A program made the translations under genes and the position numbers. From Fidelibacterota bacterium 408169 (GTDB lineage: Bacteria; Fidelibacterota; Marinisomatia; Marinisomatales; TCS55), in assembly GCA_002256485.1 (NCBI GenBank), contig NNSG01000004.1, positions 62,001 to 126,000 of the forward strand: a DNA stretch of 64,000 nt, given 5' to 3'. Below are positions 48,670 through 58,043 of the stretch, in pieces. The notes under the pieces are model-generated. The model was not told the origin of the DNA. It saw only the letters and a list, made by a program, of their open reading frames with translations, and did not search any database. Numbering within the stretch: position 1 is the stretch's first letter; each line of letters opens with the position of its first letter.

Positions 48670-49551
48670 TCACCATCCCCGTTCCTGTAGTCGTTCTTCT
48701 TCAGGAATTTTGGCAATATCCAGACCTTCCATTGCTTTTTTTAATCCGTGTGAAATAGAAGCCAATTTTTCAGGATTATCGTAATACGTAACTGCTTCTA
48801 CTATAGCGTTAGCCCGTGAGGATGGGTCTTCACTCATAAAAATCCCTGAACCTACAAAAACTGTTTCTGCACCCAATTGCATCATTAACGATGCATCAGC
48901 TGGTGTTGCGATTCCACCGGCAGCGAAATTCGGTACGGGGAGTTTCCCAAGCTTTGCCACTTGCTGAACAAGACTAAAAGGTGCTCCCAATTCTTTCGAT
49001 TGGGCCATGAGTTCATCATTCCCCATTGTTGTTAATTCTTTGATCTGACTTGTCACTTTTCGCATATGACGAACGGCCTCCACAATATTTCCGCTACCCG
49101 CTTCGCCTTTTGTTCTAATCATGGCAGCACCCTCACCAATCCGGCGCAATGCTTCACCCAAATCCCTGCAACCGCAGACAAATGGAACTTTAAAATCATG
49201 TTTCCAAACATGATTATGTTCATCAGCCGGAGTCAGCACTTCACTTTCATCAATAAAATCCACTTCCAGTGCTTCTAGAATTTGCGCTTCGGCAAAATGG
49301 CCAATACGCACTTTTGCCATAACAGGAATGGACACTTCCTTTTGAATAGCTTTAATCATCTTTGGATCGCTCATACGCGAAATCCCACCTTCTTCCCTTA
49401 TTAATGCTGGAATACGTTCCAATGCCATGACAGCTACAGCGCCTGCATCTTCGGCAATTCGTGCTTGTTCCGGATTCATTACATCCATGATGACGCCACC
49501 CTTCAGCATTTCAGCTAAACCGACTTTCACCTCAAAATTTGATTTACTCAT
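48670..49551 (-). CDS. pdxS: Pyridoxal 5'-phosphate synthase subunit PdxS
   Basis: TIM-barrel PLP synthase of 293 aa. It makes PLP from ribose 5-phosphate, G3P and ammonia (DXP-independent route). Motifs: [21 protein letters not shown], catalytic-lysine region [20 protein letters not shown], and [20 protein letters not shown]. The gene overlaps ispH by 8 bases. Confidence 0.97.
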   Translation of the reverse strand: MSKSNFEVKVGLAEMLKGGVIMDVMNPEQARIAEDAGAVAVMALERIPALIREEGGISRMSDPKMIKAIQKEVSIPVMAKVRIGHFAEAQILEALEVDFIDESEVLTPADEHNHVWKHDFKVPFVCGCRDLGEALRRIGEGAAMIRTKGEAGSGNIVEAVRHMRKVTSQIKELTTMGNDELMAQSKELGAPFSLVQQVAKLGKLPVPNFAAGGIATPADASLMMQLGAETVFVGSGIFMSEDPSSRANAIVEAVTYYDNPEKLASISHGLKKAMEGLDIAKIPEEERLQERGW

Positions 49552-50407
49552 AGATTAGTTCCTCTTCTAGATTTTGACTATAACTTTTAATTTTTGTTGT
49601 TACATCTTCAATAATACTATCCGGAGTTGATGCCCCGGCAGTGACACCCACTGTATCAGAATCATTAAACCAATCCGGATTCAAGTCATCTGCGCAGGTG
49701 ACTTGATAAGAACGGTCATTTCTTTCTTCTGCTAATTGGGTTAACCGCTTTGAATTTGCACTGGTAAACGAACCAATCACAACCATCACATCACATTTTT
49801 CAGATAATTCTTTTAACTGCTGTTGATTCCGTTTGGTTGGAAAACATATTGTATTTACAAACCGTAAATCAAACACTTTTGTCATTAGAATTTTAATAAT
49901 ATCTTGGACATTTTCAATCGTTTGCGTTGATTGACACACAACACCTGCTTTCTTCATTTTTCGAAGTTGATTCGCTTCATCCGGCGTGGCGACAATTATA
50001 GGTTCTTTTATCTGGCTCGCAATTCCAATCACTTCATCATGACCATGATCGCCAACAATAATAGTCTGCCTCCCTTCTTTTTCAAGTTTAATCACTTCAT
50101 CATGAATTTCTTTGACTAAAGGACAGGTCGCATCAATAATATTCATATTTTTTTGCAGTGCATCTACCCACACAGTTGTTGCAGTACCATGGGCACGAAA
50201 CAGGATAGGTTTTTCATTGGGAACATCTTTTAATTTACGTACAACTTTTGCTCCTGCATCATCCAGATCTTTTACAACATTTTCATTATGTACAATATGA
50301 CCCAACATATACACATCACCATTTTGATTTGCAGTTTTATAAGCTAGGTTAACAGCGTCGCGTACACCAAAACAATATCCGGCATCTTTAGTAATGATGA
50401 TTTTCAT
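49544..50407 (-). CDS. ispH: 4-Hydroxy-3-methylbut-2-enyl diphosphate reductase
   Basis: Iron-sulfur enzyme of 287 aa, the last step of the MEP pathway, giving IPP and DMAPP. Cysteine ligands: [10 protein letters not shown] (C12), [11 protein letters not shown] (about C95) and [11 protein letters not shown] (about C194). HIVHN and FRAHG supply the substrate histidines, and [11 protein letters not shown] the C-terminal loop. ATGA overlap with nrnA. Confidence 0.96.
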   Translation of the reverse strand: MKIIITKDAGYCFGVRDAVNLAYKTANQNGDVYMLGHIVHNENVVKDLDDAGAKVVRKLKDVPNEKPILFRAHGTATTVWVDALQKNMNIIDATCPLVKEIHDEVIKLEKEGRQTIIVGDHGHDEVIGIASQIKEPIIVATPDEANQLRKMKKAGVVCQSTQTIENVQDIIKILMTKVFDLRFVNTICFPTKRNQQQLKELSEKCDVMVVIGSFTSANSKRLTQLAEERNDRSYQVTCADDLNPDWFNDSDTVGVTAGASTPDSIIEDVTTKIKSYSQNLEEELIYE

Positions 50408-51399
50408 GTAGATTGTCTTTCCAACGATGCTTTCGTCTCAGAAACAACTTTCGGAATAATCGTTTTTTTATTTCCTTTCACGATTGCTCCGGCTGCAAAT
50501 TTATGACCGCCACCACCAAAATGCCTGGCCACATCATTGATTGCATATTTTCCTTTAGAACGAAAATTTAATCTGCACGTATCGCTGCCATTTTCAAAAA
50601 CCATTACAGCCACTTCCACTCCTTTAATCGACCGGACAAAATCTGTAAATCCATCCACATCTTTTGAACTTGCATTAGCAGCTTTGAGCATTTTTTGATC
50701 AATCCAAAACCAGGCTAATTCGCCATCGCTATCAAAGGTAATATTATCAATAACACGCGCCAATAATCGAACACCTCCCTGAGGTTTTGTTTCATATACA
50801 CGTTGATATATCTTACTCGTTTTCACACCTGCTTTCAAGCATTCGATAGCAATTTCATGACATTTTGCATCCGTATTTGAATACCTGAAGGATCCCGTAT
50901 CAGTCATAATTGCTGTATATAAACCATCACACATTTTTTTTGCTATTGGTTTTTTCCGAACTATTTTCAGATAATCAAAGACCATCGCTCCAGTGGCTGC
51001 AGATTTTGTATCCACCACATTTAGAGTAAATGGGTGATCTTCAGGGTGAGGATGATGATCGATATTTATTGTATGAATATTATAATTTTCAATAGCATTT
51101 TTTATTTTTCTCACGCGTTTGAAATCACCCACATCAAATATGATAGCTAAATCACATTTTTCAAGCCATCCATCGTGATCTAAAGCGTTGTATAATTCAA
51201 AAATTCTATCCTTATTTAAAAAATCATATTCGTCAGGAAGATCCGAACAATTTATTATTCTACATTCCTTACCTTCTTCTAATAAATGATAATACATGGC
51301 TGATGCACTGCCTAAACCATCACCATCGGGGTTTTCGTGCGTCGTCAGTAATATGCGTTCTGACGCTGTTATCATTTGGTTAATCTGTTGCCATTCCAT
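50404..51399 (-). CDS. nrnA: DHH-family phosphoesterase NrnA-like
   Basis: DHH/DHHA1 phosphoesterase of 331 aa. It degrades nanoRNA/short oligonucleotides, pAp and in many species linear or cyclic dinucleotides such as pApA. N-terminal metal motifs HENPDGDGLGSA and DVGD; the DHH motif in NIDHHPHPEDH; and C-terminal GGGGHKFAAGAIVKG (DHHA1). With cdaA in the window, a role in c-di-AMP turnover via pApA is possible but inferred. Confidence 0.88.
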   Translation of the reverse strand: MEWQQINQMITASERILLTTHENPDGDGLGSASAMYYHLLEEGKECRIINCSDLPDEYDFLNKDRIFELYNALDHDGWLEKCDLAIIFDVGDFKRVRKIKNAIENYNIHTINIDHHPHPEDHPFTLNVVDTKSAATGAMVFDYLKIVRKKPIAKKMCDGLYTAIMTDTGSFRYSNTDAKCHEIAIECLKAGVKTSKIYQRVYETKPQGGVRLLARVIDNITFDSDGELAWFWIDQKMLKAANASSKDVDGFTDFVRSIKGVEVAVMVFENGSDTCRLNFRSKGKYAINDVARHFGGGGHKFAAGAIVKGNKKTIIPKVVSETKASLERQST

Positions 51400-51513
51400 C
51401 TATATATTTATTTTTAATTAATTAAGAATTTAGCCGATTTCAGGCTAATAACACACGTGAGAAACGTTATTTATCTTGAAGAAGCATTTTTGAATTATAA
51501 AATCGATTAGTGA

Positions 51514-52056
51514 TTAATCATGTTGCCATTGTTTTTCATCCACGCCCGAATCATACTGAAGTTTCCGGGCCAAAACAAAAAATACATCTGATAATCGATT
51601 TATATACTGCAGCCATGTGTCCGGCAATGGTTCATTTTTATGTAAAGTAACCAATTTCCGCTCTGTGTTTCGGGTGGATGTCCTGGCTAAATGCAAACGA
51701 GCGCTGGCTTCGTTCCCGCCCGGTAAAACAAATTCCTTGAGTGGCGGTAATTCATTGTTCCATGTGTCAACCTGCTTTTCCAATTCAGCGATATATTCAT
51801 CATCAACTGTTTTTATTTCTGTCCCTGGTATGGAAAGGCTGCCGCCTATATTGAACAAATCATTTTGGATTTTTTCCAAGAATGTTATAATACCAGCATC
51901 AGAAATGGCAACTTTTATAAAACCAATGAATGAATTCAATTCATCCAAGGCACCGATGCATTCAATACGGGGTTCATCCTTGGAAATGCGGCTACCATCA
52001 CCAAGACCTGTTTCACCTTTGTCACCCATTCTTGTTACTATTTTGGATATTCTCAT
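51514..52056 (-). CDS. Cob(I)alamin adenosyltransferase, PduO type
   Basis: ATP:corrinoid adenosyltransferase of 180 aa. It makes adenosylcobalamin, the cofactor of the mutase in this window. The PduO signature opens as TRMGDKGETGLGDGSRISKDEPRIE, then GALDELNSFIGF; the C-terminal LHLARTSTRNTERK carries the conserved arginine region. Coupled to nhaD by an ATGA overlap. A 114-base gap follows before nrnA with no clear hairpin. Confidence 0.93.
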   Translation of the reverse strand: MRISKIVTRMGDKGETGLGDGSRISKDEPRIECIGALDELNSFIGFIKVAISDAGIITFLEKIQNDLFNIGGSLSIPGTEIKTVDDEYIAELEKQVDTWNNELPPLKEFVLPGGNEASARLHLARTSTRNTERKLVTLHKNEPLPDTWLQYINRLSDVFFVLARKLQYDSGVDEKQWQHD

Positions 52057-53486
52057 AAAAAGAAAATGTACATTACTATAAAATAAAGAGGAATCAATAT
52101 AGGTAGAGAGTATTTTACCAAAAATCCAAAGAAACTTGGCATTTCAATTCCGGTAGATTCAGCAATGGACTTTACCATAAAGTTCGGCGCATTGCCAATA
52201 TACGTATTTGCTCCCATAAATACTGCTCCAGCAGAAATGGCTAACAATGTATTATAATGTGTAGTCATTAATGTGGCAGGATCTCCTCCGGCCGTGTTAA
52301 AAAAGACAAGATACGTAGGCGCATTATCCAAGAAACTGGATAAAATCCCCGTTAGCCAAAAATACATATAATTCACCGGTTCCCCATTATTTGAAACCGA
52401 TTCTATAACCGATGATAAAGCTCCCTTCGTTCCGGCTTTTAATATTGCGATTGCAGGAATAATGGTCACAAATATAGCTGCGAAAAGTTTTGCAACTTCA
52501 ACTATGGGAAACCACGTATACTCATTAGCTTCGCGGATGGTTTGTGAGGTCATTTTCCAACTGATCATTGTGAGCATTAAGAGTAAAATATCCCGGGCTA
52601 AATTTTGTAATTCTACCTCAACATGATAAACGGTGAAATGAATATCCGGCTGCCAAAATCCACTCAACAATACAGATGCAATTACACCACACAATAAGAG
52701 CAAATTGAAAGCACCTTCCAATCCAAGCTTATGATTTTCTTCATCATCTTCAATGGCCTTCTCCTGATTAAATAAATAACTATCAATAATAAAATAAATA
52801 ATGGCAAGGCTGATGACCATAAATAGCATCGGCTTTAACATCGCGGAAGTAGTCCAGAAAAAACTGACACCTTTTAGAAATCCCAGAAAAAGGGGTGGAT
52901 CACCTAAGGGAGTTAATGATCCTCCAATATTGGCAACCAGAAAAATAAAGAAAACAATTGTATGTACTTTATACTGTCGTTGTGCATTTGCGCGAATGAG
53001 AGGCCTAATCAACAACATGGCAGCGCCGGTTGTGCCCATCCAACTTGCAAAAAATGTACCCACTAATATAAGTACTAAATTAGTCATTGGTTTACCAACA
53101 AGAGATCCTGTTAAACGAACCCCGCCTGATATTGTGAACAACGCCAATAGCAGAATAATGAATGGAATATATTCCAATAAGGATACATGGATTAATTCAT
53201 AGAGTGTAATAGGAAAACCCTTCATAACAAGAAATGGTATAATGAATATTGCTGCCCAGAAAAATGATATTTTGCCAAAATTGTGGTGCCAGATTTGAGG
53301 AGCAATAAGTGGAAATAATGCAATTGAGAGTAAAATCCCTGCAAAGGGAATGACCCAAAATATTGAGAGAGTGCTCCCATCCAAATGGGGAAAAGCATTA
53401 TGCCCCTGGTCTGTGGCAAAAACAGTTGATAAAAAACTGATGAAGAATATCAGTTTTTTATAATTATGATGTAAGAGTGAATTCAT
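52053..53486 (-). CDS. nhaD: NhaD-type Na+/H+ antiporter
   Basis: Integral membrane protein of about 477 aa with 12-13 helices, of the ion transporter (CitM/NhaD/ArsB) superfamily. Family motifs include WMGTTGAAMLLIRPLIRAN, NIGGSLTPLGDPPLFLGFL and SSFLDNAPTYLVFF, then GANTYIGNAPNFMVKSIAE. The track starts at a TTG; the ATG at 53486 is more likely. NhaD exports Na+ at the expense of protons. It is divergent from nqrM and close to the Na+-pumping NQR genes. Other anions or citrate as substrate cannot be excluded, but the NhaD wording is good. Confidence 0.85.
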   Translation of the reverse strand: MNSLLHHNYKKLIFFISFLSTVFATDQGHNAFPHLDGSTLSIFWVIPFAGILLSIALFPLIAPQIWHHNFGKISFFWAAIFIIPFLVMKGFPITLYELIHVSLLEYIPFIILLLALFTISGGVRLTGSLVGKPMTNLVLILVGTFFASWMGTTGAAMLLIRPLIRANAQRQYKVHTIVFFIFLVANIGGSLTPLGDPPLFLGFLKGVSFFWTTSAMLKPMLFMVISLAIIYFIIDSYLFNQEKAIEDDEENHKLGLEGAFNLLLLCGVIASVLLSGFWQPDIHFTVYHVEVELQNLARDILLLMLTMISWKMTSQTIREANEYTWFPIVEVAKLFAAIFVTIIPAIAILKAGTKGALSSVIESVSNNGEPVNYMYFWLTGILSSFLDNAPTYLVFFNTAGGDPATLMTTHYNTLLAISAGAVFMGANTYIGNAPNFMVKSIAESTGIEMPSFFGFLVKYSLPILIPLYFIVMYIFFL

Positions 53487-53629
53487 GAACAATATATTAT
53501 CAAATTCAATGTCGTGACTAAAATAATAAGCGTGAGTTTAATATGTTTTCTTTATTTATTGAAGTAAAAGAAGGCATTGAAAAACTAGATCCTTTGGAAC
53601 CCAATAGATAAAATAGCGTAATTTGAAAT

Positions 53630-53842
53630 ATGGATATCATATTAGGAATCACCGTTATCGCAGTTGCACTGCTGGCTATGTCTGTGGGAATCATTTTCAA
53701 AAATAAACCATTGCGTGGTTCCTGCGGAGGGCAGAGTGGAAAAGTTATCATTGATGGAGTTGAAGTAACCTGTCCGACCTGTAGAGGTGATTCAGAAAAA
53801 TGTGATCAAAATCTGATCAGGGAAGAAAAGCAACCTTTATAA
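53630..53842 (+). CDS. nqrM: Na+-NQR maturation protein NqrM
   Basis: Protein of 70 aa with one N-terminal transmembrane helix (ILGITVIAVALLAMSVGIIF) and four cysteines at 32, 48, 51 and 58 in KPLRGSCGGQ and VTCPTCRGDSEKC. This matches NqrM, required to insert the iron centre between NqrD and NqrE. In Vibrio it is downstream of apbE on the same strand; here it is on the plus strand and converges on apbE with a 26-base overlap of 3' ends. No Shine-Dalgarno is evident. Confidence 0.87.
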   Translation: MDIILGITVIAVALLAMSVGIIFKNKPLRGSCGGQSGKVIIDGVEVTCPTCRGDSEKCDQNLIREEKQPL

Positions 53843-54866
53843 ATCCTGAACTGTAGATTTTTTCCAATTCCATATTTTCATTTCGTTTAACAATCACCCC
53901 TTCAACCTCATCCAATTCTTCAATAAGTGCTAATCCTTTTTCTACGCCCATGACCATGAGTGCGGTAGCTAATGCATCCGCATCTATGCAATTATCTGCA
54001 ATGACTGTGGTAGCAGAAATTTCAGAAACAGGTTGTCCTGTACTGGGGTCAACAATGTGAGTTACATCGCCGGATGGTGTGGAATAATAATTGCGATAAT
54101 TGCCTGAACTGGCCATGGCTTTATTATTTAAGGATGCAATATCCATGAAATCCGTATCTTTTAGATTAGGAGATTCGATTCCGATGCGCCATATTTTTCC
54201 TTTTTCATTTACCCCTTTGCAATAGACTTCGCCTCCTATTTCAACCATATAATTGTTAAATCCTTTAAAATTTAGGAATCTTGATACTTCATCCACCCCA
54301 AACCCTTTTGCAATAGCATTCACATCAAGCATTACATTTGGACTTTTTTTCTGCACTCCTGATAGATGTAGCGTTAGTTGCTCATAACCGGAATAGTTTA
54401 AAACAGCCAATACATCATTTTCAGAAGGAGGAGATTGCTTGCCACTCGGTCCAAACCCCCAAATAGAGACCAAGGGTAAAATGGTTATATCAAACGCGCC
54501 ATGTGTTTTTTCTGTCCAAAATAATGCACGTTCTACAACTCTATAGAATTCAGGTGAAAGTGGAAATGGATCTGTTCCTGTATAATGATTAAAGCGATTT
54601 ATTTCACTTTTTTCTATATACGTAGACATTTGATTATTTATTTCAACAAGAATCGAATCAATTAAATATGTCATGTTGTCAACGTTTATTTGGGCTTCCT
54701 TAGTTATAATTTTAATCGTATAGGACGTTCCCATTGTCAAACCTTCAATGAGGACTTCTTTTGGCTTTTGGCTACATGTACTGAATCCTACAATGATAAA
54801 AAAGCCCAACAAAAGTTGGGCTTTAATCAATTTTAATTTGATTAAATATTTATCCAAAGCTGTCAT
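53817..54866 (-). CDS. apbE: FAD:protein FMN transferase ApbE
   Basis: Flavin transferase of 349 aa, a periplasmic lipoprotein (signal ending GFSTC, cysteine near 31). It attaches FMN to threonine in NqrB and NqrC. Motifs: MGTSYTIKI, the ALFWTEKTHGAFDITILP substrate region, MLDVNAIAKGFGVDEV for FAD, ASSGNYRNYY, HIVDPSTGQPVSE and the metal-binding DCIDADALATALMVMG. The start overlaps nqrF by 17 bases in another frame. A terminator-like hairpin sits in its signal-peptide codons. Confidence 0.95.
   Translation of the reverse strand: MTALDKYLIKLKLIKAQLLLGFFIIVGFSTCSQKPKEVLIEGLTMGTSYTIKIITKEAQINVDNMTYLIDSILVEINNQMSTYIEKSEINRFNHYTGTDPFPLSPEFYRVVERALFWTEKTHGAFDITILPLVSIWGFGPSGKQSPPSENDVLAVLNYSGYEQLTLHLSGVQKKSPNVMLDVNAIAKGFGVDEVSRFLNFKGFNNYMVEIGGEVYCKGVNEKGKIWRIGIESPNLKDTDFMDIASLNNKAMASSGNYRNYYSTPSGDVTHIVDPSTGQPVSEISATTVIADNCIDADALATALMVMGVEKGLALIEELDEVEGVIVKRNENMELEKIYSSGFIKVAFLP
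54798..54824 (-). terminator. Terminator-like hairpin at the nqrF-apbE junction, inside apbE
   Basis: On the minus strand AAAGCCCAAC-TTTT-GTTGGGCTTT is a perfect 10-bp stem with a 4-base loop, followed by TTT so that six T in a row close the element. It begins 26 bases after the nqrF stop and lies within codons 15-24 of apbE, encoding the hydrophobic signal-peptide stretch KAQLLLGFF. Confidence 0.8.
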
Positions 54867-56085
54867 ATGCTATCATTTCTTCTTCTACTCCAAGATCATA
54901 CAACATATTTTCAACAGCTGCAATCATAGGAGGAGGTCCGCACATGTAATACTCAATTTCAGTTGGATCTTCATGATTCACTAAATAATTATCATGAAGT
55001 ACTTGGTGAATAAATCCTGTTGGCCCCTCCCAATTATCCTCGGGAAGCGGTTCAGATAATGCTACATTATAATTAAAGTTAGGAAATTTTTCTTGAATTT
55101 GTTTGAAATCATCATCATAAAACATTTCCCGCAAACTTCTAGCGCCATACCAGAACGATACGTTTCTACCTGTTTTTAACGTTTGAAAAAGATGAAATAA
55201 ATGGGATCGCATAGGAGCCATGCCGGCACCTCCTCCAATGTAGACCATCTCCCGATCTGTATCCTTAATAAAAAATTCTCCATAAGGTCCTGAAATCGTA
55301 ACCTTATCTCCCTCCTTCAAATTAAAAATGTAAGATGATGCTAAACCCGGCGGTACATCATTCCACAGTTTAGGTGGAGGTGTCGCTATACGAACATTCA
55401 GCATAACCCTGTTTCCTTCAGCCGGATGATTTGCCATGGAATATGCACGAAAAATATCATCGGCATTATTAGCGACTAAATCCCAAATATTATATTTATC
55501 CCAATCCGGCTGGTATTCTTTTTCAACATCAAAATCTTTAAATGACAAGTTATAATATTCAGGAATATCAATTTGGATATATCCCCCAGCCTGGAAATTC
55601 AAATGTTCTCCCTCGGGTAATTCCATTATTAATTCTTTGATAAATGTAGCAACATTACTATTTGACTTAACAGTGCACTCCCATTTACGTATATTGAATA
55701 TTTCTTCGGGAATATGCAGATTCATATTCTCTTTTACTTTTACCTGGCAGGCTAATCTCCAATTTTCCTTTGCATCAGTTCTGTTAATATGCCCTGTTTC
55801 CGTGGGGAGAATTGAACCACCGCCATCGAAGACTTGGCACCTGCACATAGCACATGTTCCGCCACCGCCACATGCAGAAGGAAGAAAAACACTTTCAGTC
55901 GCTAAAGCAGTTAATAATGTGGATCCCGGCGATGTTACAATATCATTTTCTGGATCATCATTTATATGAAGTGTTACATCTCCTTGAGGGAGTAATTTAG
56001 CTTGAGCCAAATTTAACAAGAGCACCAATAGTAAGATGACTCCCGTAAAAACAATAATTCCTGAAAGTGTTGTTTCCAATATCAC
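54850..56085 (-). CDS. nqrF: Na+-NQR subunit F (NADH-oxidising)
   Basis: Subunit of 411 aa, the NADH entry point. One N-terminal helix, then a [2Fe-2S] ferredoxin domain with SACGGGGTCAMCRCQVF and a later cysteine in WRLACQVKV, an FAD domain with FRAYSMANHPAE, and an NADH-binding domain with VYIGGGAGMAPMRSHLF and YMCGPPPMIAAVE. Start is GTG at 56085, overlapping the nqrE stop (GTGA). Confidence 0.97.
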   Translation of the reverse strand: MILETTLSGIIVFTGVILLLVLLLNLAQAKLLPQGDVTLHINDDPENDIVTSPGSTLLTALATESVFLPSACGGGGTCAMCRCQVFDGGGSILPTETGHINRTDAKENWRLACQVKVKENMNLHIPEEIFNIRKWECTVKSNSNVATFIKELIMELPEGEHLNFQAGGYIQIDIPEYYNLSFKDFDVEKEYQPDWDKYNIWDLVANNADDIFRAYSMANHPAEGNRVMLNVRIATPPPKLWNDVPPGLASSYIFNLKEGDKVTISGPYGEFFIKDTDREMVYIGGGAGMAPMRSHLFHLFQTLKTGRNVSFWYGARSLREMFYDDDFKQIQEKFPNFNYNVALSEPLPEDNWEGPTGFIHQVLHDNYLVNHEDPTEIEYYMCGPPPMIAAVENMLYDLGVEEEMIAYDSFG

Positions 56086-56693
56086 AGATCAATTCCTGAA
56101 AAAGCCATGAACGCCATAGAGAGTAAACCGGTTAATAACATGGTAATACCTAAACCTCGTAATTTTGGAGGCACATTTGAATAGCGCAAGCGGTGACGTA
56201 TAGCAGCCATAGATGCTATAGCCAAAAACCATCCAATTCCAGATCCAAAACCAAAAATAGTTGATTCCATTAATGTATATTTTCGTTCAACGAGGAATAA
56301 CGATCCACCGAGAATTGCGCAATTAACGGCAATCAACGGCAGGAAAATTCCAAGGTTGTGGTAAAGGGTGGGTGAAAATTTATCCATAATCATTTCTACC
56401 AGTTGAACCATGGCAGCAATAACAGCAATGAATACAATAAAATTTAAATAACTTAAATCCACATTAGGTAAACCAACCCATGCCAATGCACCATCCTCAA
56501 GGAAATAATGATGAATGACCCAATTTGCAGGAGCTGTTATTGTTAACACAAACGTAACTGCCATTCCTAAGCCCACAGATGTTTGCACTTTATTCGAAAT
56601 AGCAAGGAATGAACACATACCAAGAAAATATGCCAATAGAATGTTTTCAACAAAAATGGCTTTTGTAGCGAGGCTTAAATAATGTTCTAACAT
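56082..56693 (-). CDS. nqrE: Na+-NQR subunit E
   Basis: Membrane subunit of 203 aa with six helices. ENILLAYFLGMCSFLAISNKV contains the conserved cysteine, and NCAILGGSLFLVERKY the second; NqrD and NqrE cysteines bind the intramembrane iron centre. One base after nqrD. Confidence 0.96.
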   Translation of the reverse strand: MLEHYLSLATKAIFVENILLAYFLGMCSFLAISNKVQTSVGLGMAVTFVLTITAPANWVIHHYFLEDGALAWVGLPNVDLSYLNFIVFIAVIAAMVQLVEMIMDKFSPTLYHNLGIFLPLIAVNCAILGGSLFLVERKYTLMESTIFGFGSGIGWFLAIASMAAIRHRLRYSNVPPKLRGLGITMLLTGLLSMAFMAFSGIDL

Positions 56694-56694
56694 A

Positions 56695-57321
56695 TTAATT
56701 TTCCTCTATGTTGTAGACAGTCCGCTGGATCCAAATTATCAATCCCAATATTATAAATGCCCCGGGAGAAAGAACCATTAAACCATTATTAACATAACCT
56801 GAATCATACAATGCGGACGGAATGACTTGGAAACCGTATAAGGTTCCGCTTCCTAATATTTCTCTGAAAATGGAAACAGCAATTAAGATTATACCATAAC
56901 CCAATCCATTTCCTAATCCATCCAAGAAAGATTGGGGCGGTTTGTTTTGCATGGCAAATGCTTCCGCCCTGCCCATGACAATACAATTGGTAATGATCAG
57001 CCCTACAAATACAGACAACTGTTTACTCATTTCGTACATAAACGCTCTTAACACTTGATCCGTCAAAATAACTAAAGAAGCGATAATTGCAAGCTGAACT
57101 ATTATCCGAACACGGGACGGAATAAAATTTCTCAACATGGAAATAAGTGTATTTGACATACTTAAAACAAATACAACTGCTAAGGTCATTATAATAGCTG
57201 TATCTACTTTTACCGTTACAGCCAAAGCAGAACAAATTCCCAACACTTGCAGTGTGATGGGATTATTATTCATCAAAGGATCATTTAAAACAGCTTGGGA
57301 TTTTTTATTTAATAGTGCCAT
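56695..57321 (-). CDS. nqrD: Na+-NQR subunit D
   Basis: Membrane subunit of 208 aa with six helices, paralogous to NqrE in inverted topology. Conserved cysteine motifs are [11 protein letters not shown] and [14 protein letters not shown]. The start ATG overlaps the nqrC stop (TAATG). Confidence 0.96.
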   Translation of the reverse strand: MALLNKKSQAVLNDPLMNNNPITLQVLGICSALAVTVKVDTAIIMTLAVVFVLSMSNTLISMLRNFIPSRVRIIVQLAIIASLVILTDQVLRAFMYEMSKQLSVFVGLIITNCIVMGRAEAFAMQNKPPQSFLDGLGNGLGYGIILIAVSIFREILGSGTLYGFQVIPSALYDSGYVNNGLMVLSPGAFIILGLIIWIQRTVYNIEEN

Positions 57322-58043
57322 TAGCTATTCCCTTTGGTACGTATGCGTTTGAAAAAGGGTTCATATTTTTGTAAATCAGTCATTAAGAAATTATTCAACC
57401 CTTTAGTTGTCATGGTAGCACCGGAAATCCCATCAACTTGATGAAAAGCATTTTCAGACGATGCATCCACTTGCCCTTTCACAACTTGAATGCCAACAAG
57501 ATTACTCTGTTCGTCAATAATACGTTTGCCAATAAAATTTTGTGTGAACCATTCTTTTTCAACTTCACCGCCCAGTCCTGGTGTTTCGCCATGTTTATAA
57601 AATGTAATACCCTTAACTGTTATTCCGTCTGATTCCAGAGCAATATAACCGTAAAGTGTTGACCATAATCCTTTTCCGGCTATGGGAACGGCATACCCTT
57701 CAATCTCTTTCCCCTTGCGTTTTTTACAAAAAACAGGAGATAGATCTCTTTGGGTTAATGGATCAATATCTTCGACCTTCATACCATCTACTTTTTCCCC
57801 GGCAGCATCCACCACATAACTGACAATGTTTTTATCAAACATTGTTTGAATCGATTCTGTTGTCCACGGCTCATCTTGACTTTCTGGAAAATCCAAAGAA
57901 CGGAGAATGTTTTTCTTAATATCAATAGCTACATTTATTTCTTGCCTCTCTTTCAACGATGTTGCCGCAATGGATAATAGAAAACCCAAAATGATTGTAA
58001 CAATTCCCATGAAAATTAATGTATAAGAATTACTCTGCCGCAT
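57321..58043 (-). CDS. nqrC: Na+-NQR subunit C (covalent FMN)
   Basis: Subunit of 240 aa with one N-terminal transmembrane helix and a periplasmic FMN domain. The flavinylation motif SGAT is at 207-210 ([14 protein letters not shown]), the threonine being the ApbE target. Its other landmark is [16 protein letters not shown]. Overlaps nqrB by 14 bases. Confidence 0.96.
   Translation of the reverse strand: MRQSNSYTLIFMGIVTIILGFLLSIAATSLKERQEINVAIDIKKNILRSLDFPESQDEPWTTESIQTMFDKNIVSYVVDAAGEKVDGMKVEDIDPLTQRDLSPVFCKKRKGKEIEGYAVPIAGKGLWSTLYGYIALESDGITVKGITFYKHGETPGLGGEVEKEWFTQNFIGKRIIDEQSNLVGIQVVKGQVDASSENAFHQVDGISGATMTTKGLNNFLMTDLQKYEPFFKRIRTKGNS

Noticed and set aside
53543-53611. A 22-codon plus-strand ORF (MFSLFIEVKEGIEKLDPLEPNR) just upstream of nqrM, possibly a leader peptide.
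   Set aside because: No Shine-Dalgarno, no regulatory codon run and no paired hairpins; too short to support alone.
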